NCBI GenBank assembly: GCA_027717925.1
Contig: JALLON010000124.1
Location: 1 to 8,150, forward strand
DNA length: 8,150 nucleotides
DNA from: Acidobacteria bacterium AH-259-G07
GTDB taxonomy: Bacteria > Acidobacteriota > UBA6911 > RPQK01 > JADFOI01
Direction of reading: 5' to 3'
Positions within the stretch are counted from its first letter, which is position 1; every line of letters starts with the position of its first letter. Of this stretch, positions 1 through 6,547 are shown piece after piece. Both the position numbers and the translations under genes were made by a program. Below the pieces are notes generated by a model. The model saw only the letters and a list, made by a program, of their open reading frames with translations, was not told the origin of the DNA and did not search any database.

Positions 1-1128
1 CAGGGAAATGCTCAGATTCATCATATCGCGCACAACGATTTGGCCGTCACGTACGACTGGCTTCTGAGCGATCTTGTGGACTCCCAGAATCGCCACTTCA
101 GGATAGTTGATGATGGGGGTTGCCAAAACTCCTCCCAGGGCTCCTAGACTGGTAATGGTGAAGGTTCCATCTTTTAAATCCTCAAGCTTCGCCTTACCTG
201 CGCGAGCAGCTTCGGAAAGTCCAGTCACTTCTTGGGCAAGCTTCAAAATGTCCTTTTTGTCGACATCCCGCACAACAGGAACGATCAGTCCTTCGGGAGT
301 GTCAGTGGCTATTCCGATGTTGTAGTACTTCTTTAGCCGAATCACTCCTTCTTCCTCATCGAGGGTGGAATTCAACAGGGGGTATTCTTTTAAGCCCCTC
401 ACCACGGCTTTCATCAAAAAGGGGAGATAGGTCAGACGCACTTTCTGACCCTTGTCGGATTCCTGAAACTGTTTGCGCACACGCACCAGTTCGGTGACGT
501 CCACTTCTTCCACATAGGTAAAGTGGGGAGCTGTTCTTTTGGAAGCCACAAGGCGTTCACCGATCTTCTTACGAACTCCTCGATAAGGGATGGTTTCTAC
601 CTCGCCGCTTGCTGGTCGGGGTTTGACACGCTCGGGTCTGATCTCGGCTGGGGCGCTCTTAAATCGCTCGAGGTCTTCTCTGGTGACCCTTCCTCTCGGA
701 CCGCTGCCCTGAACCTGGCTGAGTTCCACTCCCATCTCGCGGGCAAGCCTTCGAACCGCGGGTGTCGCCAGCACTGGACCTCCAGCCGGCACTGGTGCTT
801 CTGTTGGCCTAGGCTCCTGCAGCTTGGTCTTCGGTTTGTCTACCCGGGGTTTCGCCGGCTCAAGTTTAACGCCGCTTTGCCCTTCTTCTTCTTTTTCTTC
901 GATCACCACCATAGTGGCTCCCACTTTGATTACCTCTCCTTCATCTCCAATCCGCTTGGCAATTTTGCCCTTTAGGGGAGAGGGGATTTCCACAGTGGCT
1001 TTGTCAGTCATTACTTCCACGATGGGTTGATCCTCTTCCACGTGCTCCCCTTCTTTGACCAGCCAGCGTACGATTTCTCCTTCTACGATGCCTTCCCCGA
1101 TGTCAGGAAGCTTGAATTCGAAAGGCAT
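1..1128 (-). CDS. Dihydrolipoamide acyltransferase (E2) of a 2-oxoacid dehydrogenase complex, C-terminus cut by window edge
   Basis: Open minus-strand frame from the ATG at 1126-1128 to the window edge (376 codons, no stop). E2 forms the core of the complex and moves the acyl group from E1 to CoA on a swinging lipoyl arm. Seen: an N-terminal lipoyl domain (residues 1-76) with the DKA motif, K43 being the expected lipoylation site; an acidic then Pro/Lys-rich linker (77-116); a peripheral subunit-binding domain (about 119-156, ATPAVRRLARE then GSGPRGRVTREDL); a second linker; and the acyltransferase domain from about 177, with the typical GTFTITSLGALGG stretch near 320. The family is usually 400-450 residues, so about 50 are missing, including the catalytic DHRxxDG motif expected just past the edge. 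There is one lipoyl domain only. The start lies 14 bases after the E1 beta stop, so it is co-transcribed. Branched-chain specificity is inferred from its E1 partners. Confidence 0.95.
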   Translation of the reverse strand, partial: MPFEFKLPDIGEGIVEGEIVRWLVKEGEHVEEDQPIVEVMTDKATVEIPSPLKGKIAKRIGDEGEVIKVGATMVVIEEKEEEGQSGVKLEPAKPRVDKPKTKLQEPRPTEAPVPAGGPVLATPAVRRLAREMGVELSQVQGSGPRGRVTREDLERFKSAPAEIRPERVKPRPASGEVETIPYRGVRKKIGERLVASKRTAPHFTYVEEVDVTELVRVRKQFQESDKGQKVRLTYLPFLMKAVVRGLKEYPLLNSTLDEEEGVIRLKKYYNIGIATDTPEGLIVPVVRDVDKKDILKLAQEVTGLSEAARAGKAKLEDLKDGTFTITSLGALGGVLATPIINYPEVAILGVHKIAQKPVVRDGQIVVRDMMNLSISL

Positions 1129-1142
1129 AGTCACCACCCAGG

Positions 1143-2120
1143 TTAGAAATTGATGCTGTCCTGTAGCGCTTTCCGGAGACGTTTTTCGTTTGGCAGGTAC
1201 TCATGTTCAAATGTGTAGGGGAAGGGAATGTCGAAGCCAGTGACCCTCAGGATGGGAGCCTGAAGATGAAGTAACGCTTTTTCATTGAGTGTGGCCGAAA
1301 GTTCTGCCCCGAAGCCGCACATCTTAGCAGCTTCATGCGCGATGAGCACTCGGCCTGTTTTCATGACCGAAATTAAGATTGTATCGATGTCGTAAGGGAG
1401 CAGTGTACGCAAATCGATGATCTCCACTGAAATGCCGTCCTCCTGTGCGGCCTTCTCAGCAGCTTGAAGAGTGGTATGCACCACTGCACCGTAAGTTACG
1501 ATGGTGACGTCGTCTCCTTCTCGAACCACCTTCGCTTTGCCCAATTCAACGACATATTCGCCCTCCGGAACCTCTCCCCGAGCTGCCCGGTAAAGACGCT
1601 TGGGCTCCAAGAAAATGACCGGGTTATCATCCCGAATCGACGCACTTAAGAGGCCCTTGGCGTCGGAAGGGTTGGAAGGCATCACCACTTTGAGACCGGG
1701 AGTGTGAATGAAATAAGCCTCTGGACTTTGTGAATGGTAGTGGCCTCCTCTGATCCCTCCCCCACAGGGGGTGCGAATCACCATGGGGCAGGCGTACTGG
1801 CCCCCAGAGCGATAGCGCATCTTGGAGGCCTCGTTGACGATCTGATCGAAAGCCGGATAAATGAAATCGGCAAACTGGATTTCAGGCACGGGACGCAGTC
1901 CGTAAAGCGCCATCCCGATAGCACTGCCTATAATCCCAGCTTCAGCCAGCGGTGTGTCTAAGACCCGATTCGGGCCGAACTCCTCAAAAAGTCCCTGAGT
2001 GGCTCGGAAGACTCCTCCAAACTTTCCAACATCCTGGCCCAGAATAACCACCCGATCATCGCGCCTCATCTCAGTGCGCAGCGCATCGTTCACAGCCTGG
2101 ATGATGTTCATCGTCGGCAT
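1143..2120 (-). CDS. 2-oxoacid dehydrogenase E1 component, beta subunit (branched-chain type)
   Basis: A 325-residue protein of normal length for the family. With E1 alpha it forms the thiamine diphosphate-dependent decarboxylase that transfers the acyl group to lipoyl-E2. Seen: the N-terminal transketolase-like pyrimidine-binding domain with GQDVGKFGGVF (residues 28-38) and DTPLAEAGIIGSAIGMA, where E60 is the expected glutamate that activates the thiamine aminopyrimidine; then HSQSPEAYF with H129 in the conserved active-site position, close to the human BCKDHB form HSQSPEAFF; then a C-terminal transketolase domain from about 200 with IDLRTLLPYD. The ATG at 2120 is preceded by GAGG with six bases of spacing. 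A second ATG three codons on is a possible alternative. It lies 14 bases downstream of E1 alpha and 14 upstream of E2. The HSQSPEA motif favours a branched-chain substrate; a pyruvate or acetoin enzyme is less likely. Confidence 0.95.
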   Translation of the reverse strand: MPTMNIIQAVNDALRTEMRRDDRVVILGQDVGKFGGVFRATQGLFEEFGPNRVLDTPLAEAGIIGSAIGMALYGLRPVPEIQFADFIYPAFDQIVNEASKMRYRSGGQYACPMVIRTPCGGGIRGGHYHSQSPEAYFIHTPGLKVVMPSNPSDAKGLLSASIRDDNPVIFLEPKRLYRAARGEVPEGEYVVELGKAKVVREGDDVTIVTYGAVVHTTLQAAEKAAQEDGISVEIIDLRTLLPYDIDTILISVMKTGRVLIAHEAAKMCGFGAELSATLNEKALLHLQAPILRVTGFDIPFPYTFEHEYLPNEKRLRKALQDSINF

Positions 2121-2134
2121 GGATGGCCTCGTGC

Positions 2135-3235
2135 CTATGCTTCCTGTTGCACTGCGTCTAACTCTTGCACTCTCCGCAGTTCCTCAAGCTGCTCTTTCAA
2201 GTGCCAGGGGACCCGGTCCAGAACATCCTCAAACATTGTGTCAATGGATGGCGGGCCGATCCTTTCACTCTTTTTCAATGCTGCTTGGATTTCGTTCTTG
2301 ATTTCTTCTTCCAAATACGCATCTTTTTCCTCACCCCAGTGTCCCTCGGCCATGAGATAGAGCTTGAAACGACAAAGGGGGTCTTTCTCTTTCCATCCTT
2401 CCACTTCCTCATCATCTCGGTAGGCTCGAGGATCGTCCGACGTGGAGTGAGCTCCCAGGCGATAGGTCACGGCCTCAATGAGAGTCGGGCCTTCTCCACG
2501 GCGAGCCCTGTCAACGGCTTCTCGGGTGACTGAGTAAACTCCGAAGATGTCGTTACCGTCAACTTGCACACCTTCAATACCGTAAGCTTTGGCCTTGATG
2601 GCGATAGATTTTGAGGCAGTCTGAAGTTCCCGTGGCATTGAGATTGCCCATTGATTGTTTCGGCACAGAAAAATAGTCGGTGTCTTGTAAACGCCAGCGA
2701 AATTCACAGCTACATGAAAATCGCCTTCGGAAGTGGCACCCTCGCCGAAATAGACCAGAACGGCTTCTGCGGTACCCCGCAGGCGAGCAGCGAGTCCTAT
2801 ACCGGTGGCGTATGGAATTTGATTTCCGACTGGACTCGAGATGGAGCCAAAACGCAATTTCGCTGAAGCATAGTGGTTGGGCATCTGTCTGCCTTTAATG
2901 CTGTCTTGAGCGTTGCCGAACAACTGGCAGCAGAACTCGAAAAGAGAAAAGCCACGAAGCAAGGCTGCTCCTAGCTCGCGATAGCAGGGGATAATCCAAT
3001 CTTTTTCCTCCAGGGCAAAAGCGCTCCCGATAATGGCGGCTTCTTCTCCAACTGAACCAATGTAGAAGCCTATTCTCCCTTGCCTTTGCAGGGTGGTCAT
3101 CCGCTCATCGACTCGACGATTGAGCAGCATCACGCGATACAAGTGAATGAGATCCTTTGGGTTGATGGAGGGTACCTTCTGCCCCTTCTCTACTTTCCCG
3201 TCCGGTCGCAAGATTCTGACGAGTCCCTCCGGCAT
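2135..3235 (-). CDS. 2-oxoacid dehydrogenase E1 component, alpha subunit (branched-chain type)
   Basis: A 366-residue first gene of the operon. It binds the diphosphate end of thiamine diphosphate and, with E1 beta, decarboxylates 2-oxo acids such as those from Val, Leu and Ile. Seen: RQGRIGFYIGSVGEEA (residues 51-66); the thiamine diphosphate motif starting GEGATSEGD (164-172) and ending NN (193-194), where GEG replaces the commoner GDG, as it does in human BCKDHA; and the loop GAHSTSDDPRAYR (261-273) with H263 at the expected catalytic position. This loop matches the region phosphorylated in mammalian BCKDHA and differs from the pyruvate type. The N-terminal 20 residues (LVRILRPDGKV) are also seen in bacterial branched-chain-type E1 alpha proteins. 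A stop in the same frame (TGA, about 30 bases upstream) leaves the ATG at 3235 as the first possible start. No Shine-Dalgarno precedes it; see the promoter entry. Confidence 0.95.
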   Translation of the reverse strand: MPEGLVRILRPDGKVEKGQKVPSINPKDLIHLYRVMLLNRRVDERMTTLQRQGRIGFYIGSVGEEAAIIGSAFALEEKDWIIPCYRELGAALLRGFSLFEFCCQLFGNAQDSIKGRQMPNHYASAKLRFGSISSPVGNQIPYATGIGLAARLRGTAEAVLVYFGEGATSEGDFHVAVNFAGVYKTPTIFLCRNNQWAISMPRELQTASKSIAIKAKAYGIEGVQVDGNDIFGVYSVTREAVDRARRGEGPTLIEAVTYRLGAHSTSDDPRAYRDDEEVEGWKEKDPLCRFKLYLMAEGHWGEEKDAYLEEEIKNEIQAALKKSERIGPPSIDTMFEDVLDRVPWHLKEQLEELRRVQELDAVQQEA

Positions 3236-3244
3236 GTGAGAGGG

Positions 3245-3273
3245 ATTATAACTTTGACACCCTCTTCACACAA
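3245..3273 (-). promoter_or_regulatory. Promoter of the E1 alpha - E1 beta - E2 operon
   Basis: On the minus strand a perfect -10 box TATAAT (3250-3245) follows a TTGTGT -35 box (3273-3268) by exactly 17 bases. Transcription would start near 3238-3239, only two or three bases before the ATG at 3235. The bases between the -10 box and the ATG (CCCTCTCAC) contain no Shine-Dalgarno, so the message is predicted to be leaderless or nearly so. The -35 box matches consensus only in TTG, so the promoter may depend on an activator. Seen directly, with function inferred. Confidence 0.55.
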
Positions 3274-3277
3274 GTAC

Positions 3278-3300
3278 TGGGGTCCATGTAGGGATCCCCA
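3278..3300. repeat. Small bulged hairpin next to the operon -35 box
   Basis: TGGGGTCC (3278-3285) pairs with GGA (3292-3294) and CCCCA (3296-3300), giving eight pairs with a single bulged T at 3295 and a six-base loop. It lies four bases upstream of the -35 box of the E1 alpha promoter and touches the larger inverted repeat on its other side. The position suits a regulator-binding site, but no known operator was recognised. Confidence 0.4.
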
Positions 3301-3304
3301 GGAG

Positions 3305-3382
3305 GGGGTCACAGCGTGAATTCCCAATTTTGAATCACAACTGACTCCACACTTCAAAATCGGAAATTCACGCGGTGACCCC
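3305..3382. repeat. Large imperfect inverted repeat (REP/MITE-like) in the divergent intergenic region
   Basis: Arms 3305-3334 and 3353-3382 are 30 bases each and complementary at 27 positions; mismatches are 3313/3374, 3323/3364 and 3326/3361. The loop is 18 bases (3335-3352). Outer bases CAGG (3299-3302) and CCTG (3386-3389) can extend the stem past a small internal loop. Each arm begins GGGGTCAC and itself contains a short dyad, TCAC-NNN-GTGA (3309-3319 and 3368-3378). Two of the three mismatches become G-U pairs in RNA read from the minus strand. There is no T-tract, and the flanking genes diverge, so a terminator role is unlikely. A REP or MITE-like mobile repeat, or a double operator, fits better. 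No transposase is nearby. Confidence 0.75.
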
Positions 3383-3399
3383 TTTCCTGACTCGTCACG

Positions 3400-3416
3400 C
3401 GGCGGCTAAACCGCCG
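3400..3416. repeat. GC-rich hairpin CGGCGG-CTAAA-CCGCCG
   Basis: Six perfect pairs (3400-3405 with 3411-3416) close a five-base CTAAA loop. It is preceded by TCACGCGG (3395-3402), the same eight bases found in the right arm of the larger inverted repeat (3368-3375). It may be a second intergenic palindrome or a leftover of the same element. The rest of 3417-3547 shows no gene, and no convincing promoter for the symporter was found there; TATGAA at 3499-3504 is a weak -10 candidate without a good -35. Confidence 0.4.
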
Positions 3417-3547
3417 GCTCGCCCCTATGGTATGTTGAGGAGGCCGAGGGAGCGCAACACTGGCAGGGCGGATGATTTCGTCGCTGCAGTAGAAAATTTA
3501 TGAATAATCCGGGCTGGGGGTGACTATCCAGAAAGCAGGGCGACACC

Positions 3548-4402
3548 ATGGTTTCGGTCACCGTCATTGCCATTCTGTTGGCCTACCTTGTCATTTTGGT
3601 GGCGATTGGGGTATGGGGCAGTCGCGGCTCGGGCGATGTCGCCGGCTACTATGTCGCCGGAAGGCAGCTTCCTTCTTGGGTGATTGCTTTCAGTTCCAAT
3701 GCTACAGGGGAGAGCGCCTGGCTTCTGTTGGGCTTGACCGGGATGGCGTACCTGGTTGGCATTCACGCCGTCTGGGTAGTGCTGGGTGAGGTGCTCGGTG
3801 TGACTCTGAGCTGGGTACTGGTGGCCCGCCCCTTCAAGGAGTACACGACCCGATTTGACTCAATCACTGTACCCGATTTCCTGGAAGATCGGCTCCATGA
3901 CTCGCGCCACCTGATTCGAATCGTCAGCGCCGTAATAATCTTCACCATGGTCACCGCTTATACGGCCGCACAGCTCACGGCCTCAGGTAAAGCTTTTAAA
4001 TCCTTCCTGGGCCTGAACTACACTACGGGGCTACTGATCGGGGCCGTGGTCATTTTCTTCTATACGACGATCGGTGGCTTCAAGGCCGTAGCCTATTCAG
4101 ACGTGCTGCAGGGCGCATTGATGCTTTTGAGCCTCATTGCCCTCCCTGCTGCGGGTATAGCGGCCGCTGGGGGTTGGGGGAGATTGATGGCGGAGCTGAG
4201 GTCGGTGGACCCCCAGCCTATTGCTGCCCTTCGGGAAATACGGCTTCTCGCCAGCCGGCATTGCCAGCGCGGTGAGCTTTGTGGGGATTGGGCTGGCCTT
4301 CTTGGGCGCGCCACAGCTGCTGGCGCGCTTCATTTCAGCCCGAGATCACGACCAGATCGTATCGGGAAGTCTTCTGGCCGTGATCTGCATAATCATCTTT
4401 GA
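3548..4402 (+). CDS. Sodium:solute symporter (PutP-like), N-terminal part of a frameshifted gene
   Basis: An inner-membrane Na+-coupled transporter of the SSS family. The ATG at 3548 is preceded by AGGG with seven bases of spacing. Residues 1-222 align by eye with PutP from the N-terminus: a first helix (VIAILLAYLVILVAIGVW), then YYVAGRQLPSWVIAFSSNATGESAWLLLGL, further helices, VPDFLEDRL near 115 and IGGFKAVAYSDVLQGALML near 178-196, all typical of the family. E. coli PutP has Asp55 in the Na+ site; here the matching place reads TGES, with Gly at the Asp position and Glu next to it. The frame is genuine to P222 (4213). The remaining 62 codons to 4402 are an out-of-frame tail without family likeness. 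The correct protein continues in the +1 frame (next entry). Substrate is unknown; proline, another amino acid or another solute are all possible. Confidence 0.85.
   Translation: MVSVTVIAILLAYLVILVAIGVWGSRGSGDVAGYYVAGRQLPSWVIAFSSNATGESAWLLLGLTGMAYLVGIHAVWVVLGEVLGVTLSWVLVARPFKEYTTRFDSITVPDFLEDRLHDSRHLIRIVSAVIIFTMVTAYTAAQLTASGKAFKSFLGLNYTTGLLIGAVVIFFYTTIGGFKAVAYSDVLQGALMLLSLIALPAAGIAAAGGWGRLMAELRSVDPQPIAALREIRLLASRHCQRGELCGDWAGLLGRATAAGALHFSPRSRPDRIGKSSGRDLHNHL
4210..4214 (+). other. Frameshift point in the symporter (run of five C)
   Basis: Upstream frame reads GTG GAC CCC (Val-Asp-Pro), and the downstream frame reads AGC CTA TTG CTG CCC TTC GGG (SLLLPFG). The two join cleanly if one C of the five at 4210-4214 is dropped, giving VDPSLLLPFG, which resembles the DPxLLxPFG stretch of PutP-like symporters. 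The gene from 3548 to 5042 minus one base encodes exactly 497 residues. A homopolymer error in the sequence or assembly is the simplest cause; a true inactivating insertion or a +1 slip at CCC-C are alternatives. Confidence 0.8.
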
Positions 4403-5042
4403 CATGGGTGCGGTATTTACCGGCATAGCTGGGCGAGCTCTTTTTCCTGACTTGGCCGACCCGGAAACGGTGATGCCAACGCTGAGTATTGAACTGTTTC
4501 CCACCTTCTTCACGGGGCTCTTCCTGGTCGTCGTCCTGGCGGCAATGATGTCTACGGTTGACTCCTTACTCATCCTTGCTTCGTCGGCCGTGGTCCGGGC
4601 CGTGGTCCAAAAAATCTATCTTCCCAGTCTGCCCCAGCGCCGGCTCTCCCTGTACGGCAAGCTCACTACTTTGGTTATTGGCGTGGGCGCCCTGGTGTTC
4701 GCTCTGGGGGAAGTGCGAATGATTTTCTGGTTTGTCCTCTTTGCCTGGTCTGGTTTGGGTGCAGCTTTTGGACCGCCCGTGCTGTGTTCACTTTTTTGGA
4801 GGAGAACTACGCTGGCAGGAGCACTCTCCGGGATGATCGGAGGCTTCCTGACCACGGTGCTGTGGGTGCTCTTCTTCAAGGAGCAATTTTACAATCTGTA
4901 CGAAATGGTGCCTGGCTTCATCCTGGGCTTGGTTCTCACCGTTGTGGTCAGCCGATTCACCGAACCTGCGGAAGGCGTGGAGGCGCAGTTTGCCTCTGTC
5001 AAGCAGGCGGTCGGCCATCCCTTCAAAGGCCAAAGCGCGTGA
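4221..5042 (+). CDS. Sodium:solute symporter (PutP-like), C-terminal part of the frameshifted gene
   Basis: Continuation of the symporter after the C-run, corresponding to residues 225-497 of the restored protein. The TTG at 4221 has no Shine-Dalgarno, so it is a codon inside the gene rather than a start; true homology begins at about 4215. Seen: LLPFGKYGFSPAGIASAVSF followed by LGAPQLLARFIS, matching the PutP stretch around FGQPHILVRFMA; AAMMSTVDSLLILASSAVV, with S335 and T336 in the place of the Na+-binding Ser340-Thr341 of E. coli PutP; and several further helices (for example LVIGVGALVFAL, FWFVLFAWSGLGAAFGPPVL, MIGGFLTTVLWVLFF). A short hydrophilic tail ends at a TGA. The C-terminal half has no stops and keeps key residues, which argues for a recent or artificial frameshift. 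Confidence 0.85.
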   Translation: MLPFGKYGFSPAGIASAVSFVGIGLAFLGAPQLLARFISARDHDQIVSGSLLAVICIIIFDMGAVFTGIAGRALFPDLADPETVMPTLSIELFPTFFTGLFLVVVLAAMMSTVDSLLILASSAVVRAVVQKIYLPSLPQRRLSLYGKLTTLVIGVGALVFALGEVRMIFWFVLFAWSGLGAAFGPPVLCSLFWRRTTLAGALSGMIGGFLTTVLWVLFFKEQFYNLYEMVPGFILGLVLTVVVSRFTEPAEGVEAQFASVKQAVGHPFKGQSA

Positions 5043-5076
5043 CGCCGCTGTCCAGTCCATGCTAATCAGTGCGGGC

Positions 5077-5106
5077 TTGACATGGCCTGAGTTCAGCTGC
5101 TATTCA
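5077..5106 (+). promoter_or_regulatory. Promoter candidate for the M28 peptidase
   Basis: A perfect -35 box TTGACA (5077-5082) is followed after 18 bases by TATTCA (5101-5106). TG at 5098-5099 lies one base before this -10 box and forms an extended -10. The -10 box is weak on its own. It sits in the 155-base gap between symporter and peptidase and would give a leader of roughly 85 bases. No terminator hairpin with a T-tract was seen after the symporter, so read-through from upstream is also possible. Confidence 0.45.
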
Positions 5107-5197
5107 GATCCCTGTTCGCTAGTCCGCATTTCAACGATTTTTGCTATGTCCGCTCACACACTGACTCCCCGCAGCGCTCGTTCTTAGGAGGGGAACC

Positions 5198-6505
5198 GTG
5201 AAGGTAGACCTGGGTTCGATTTCTGGTCAGGAATGTATGAAAACCATCTTCCATTTGGACGGTCTGGGAATTCGTTTTGCCGGAACCAGGGGGGAGAAGA
5301 AAGCTGCTCGATGGGTTGAAAGACAATTCAAGAAGTTGGGCCTGACTGGGGTACATCAACAAGAGTTCCCCTGCCTGTCTTGCGACTACACGAGGTGTGT
5401 CCTATCCGCTCTCCTGGATGGAAGATGGTGGGTCGTTGACTCTGAGCCGGCGGCTCATTCCAAACCCACTCCCGAGGCAGGAGTGGAGGCGGAATTGGTG
5501 GTCGTCGAGAAGATCCCAGGGAACGCGAGAGAGTGCCGAAGCTTGATGCAGGGCAAAATACTTTTGCTGTACAACTCTGAGCTGTTTCAGCTAGAGAATT
5601 TCAAACGCGTGATGGGGGCCGCTCCAGCGGGAATCCTTCTGGTGGACGATCGTTTTCCCAACGACTGGACGGTTGCCATCGGATTTCCGCGTTACTGGAT
5701 AGATTTTATCTCCTGTCCTGTGGTGAACGTGCCCTATACGGATGCCTGGGAGATGGTGCGGCAAGGAGTGGCTGTGGTCCGACTTGAGGTAGAATCGTAT
5801 GTGAAAGAAGCGATTTCGCAAAATGTCATCGGTGAAATCCGCGGTCGCGGCTCGGCCGGCGAAGTCATTGTCGTCTCAGCGCATCACGACTCCGTGCTCA
5901 ATAACCCAGGTGCGGACGACAACTGTACTGGTGTAGCGGCGGTCCTGGAACTGGCCCGGGTTTTCTCCAAGATGAGACCAAGACGCACACTTCGTTTCAT
6001 TTCCTATGGAGCCGAAGAGCAGCTGTCCGAGGGAGCCAAGTTTTATGCGTTCAACACCAAAGACGTAAGGCAGATTCAGTTTGTTCTCAATATCGACAGT
6101 ATTGGTGCCTGGATGGGGCGAACTGGGATCTACTATGCCGGACCGCGTGCCTTGGAAAAGACTGTTGAGAAGGTCAATCAAGAGATGGAGTTCCCGGGGC
6201 ATCTAATCCAGGAACTTTCCCCGTTTAGCGATCATTTTCCTCTTAACCTCTGTGGTGTGCCGGCAGTCTGGTATTATCGGACAACCTACGTGGCTGCCCG
6301 ACATTATCACCACAGTGCCTTGGAGACTCCGGATGTCGTTTCCGAAGAGGTTCTTGAGGCAACTGTGCGCCAGCAAGCGGCTTTGCTGGAACGAATTGCC
6401 AACGAGGAACCGATGCCGTTTCCACGTAGGATCCCCTCCCACCAAATGAAGACGCTCCGGCAGATGGCCAAAGAGTGGTGTGGAATTGAAGACCTTCCAA
6501 GTTAG
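5198..6505 (+). CDS. M28-family zinc peptidase (aminopeptidase-like) with PA-like region
   Basis: A 435-residue metallopeptidase. M28 enzymes use two zinc ions to release N-terminal amino acids or cut dipeptides. All expected residues are present: H229 and D231 in AHHDS, D240-D241 in PGADDN, the catalytic/ligand pair E273-E274 in YGAEEQ, D300 in LNIDSIG and H346 in SDHFPL. Residues from about 95 to 205 sit between the N-terminal segment (GIRFAGTRGEKKAARWVERQ) and the catalytic core and look like a PA-type insert (GKILLLYN, AGILLVDD). No signal peptide or membrane helix is seen, so it is probably cytoplasmic, acting on imported peptides; this is inferred. GTG start at 5198 with AGGAGG six bases upstream, a very strong ribosome site. 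It is followed after 42 bases by the SIS remnant, suggesting a former operon. Exact substrate is unknown. Confidence 0.9.
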   Translation: MKVDLGSISGQECMKTIFHLDGLGIRFAGTRGEKKAARWVERQFKKLGLTGVHQQEFPCLSCDYTRCVLSALLDGRWWVVDSEPAAHSKPTPEAGVEAELVVVEKIPGNARECRSLMQGKILLLYNSELFQLENFKRVMGAAPAGILLVDDRFPNDWTVAIGFPRYWIDFISCPVVNVPYTDAWEMVRQGVAVVRLEVESYVKEAISQNVIGEIRGRGSAGEVIVVSAHHDSVLNNPGADDNCTGVAAVLELARVFSKMRPRRTLRFISYGAEEQLSEGAKFYAFNTKDVRQIQFVLNIDSIGAWMGRTGIYYAGPRALEKTVEKVNQEMEFPGHLIQELSPFSDHFPLNLCGVPAVWYYRTTYVAARHYHHSALETPDVVSEEVLEATVRQQAALLERIANEEPMPFPRRIPSHQMKTLRQMAKEWCGIEDLPS

Positions 6506-6547
6506 AGTGTAGGACGGGATCAAGGCAGCCCGCAGAGGAGGTATCCT

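Noticed and set aside
523..975. 150-codon plus-strand open frame
   Set aside because: It is antisense to the E2 gene, whose domains are clear. Its low-complexity Phe-rich part is the reverse of the Glu-rich linker of E2.
2165..2533. 122-codon plus-strand open frame within E1 alpha
   Set aside because: It is a shadow of the E1 alpha gene on the opposite strand, with no recognisable domain.
2135..3235. Pyruvate dehydrogenase or acetoin dehydrogenase E1 alpha
   Set aside because: The HSTSDD loop and GEG thiamine motif match the branched-chain type better. A broad-specificity enzyme cannot be excluded.
3305..3382. Intrinsic terminator
   Set aside because: The stem is long and A/T-rich inside, no T-tract follows on either strand, and the genes on both sides point away from it.
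3305..3382. CRISPR repeat or attachment site
   Set aside because: There is a single inverted pair, no spaced direct repeats, and no integrase or Cas gene in the window.
3435..3463. TTGAGG at 3435-3440 as the -35 box for the symporter
   Set aside because: The matching -10 position reads CACTGG, which is not promoter-like.
4221..4223. TTG at 4221 as an independent start giving a second transporter protein
   Set aside because: No Shine-Dalgarno precedes it, and the sequence falls in the middle of the symporter family alignment, continuing the upstream half.
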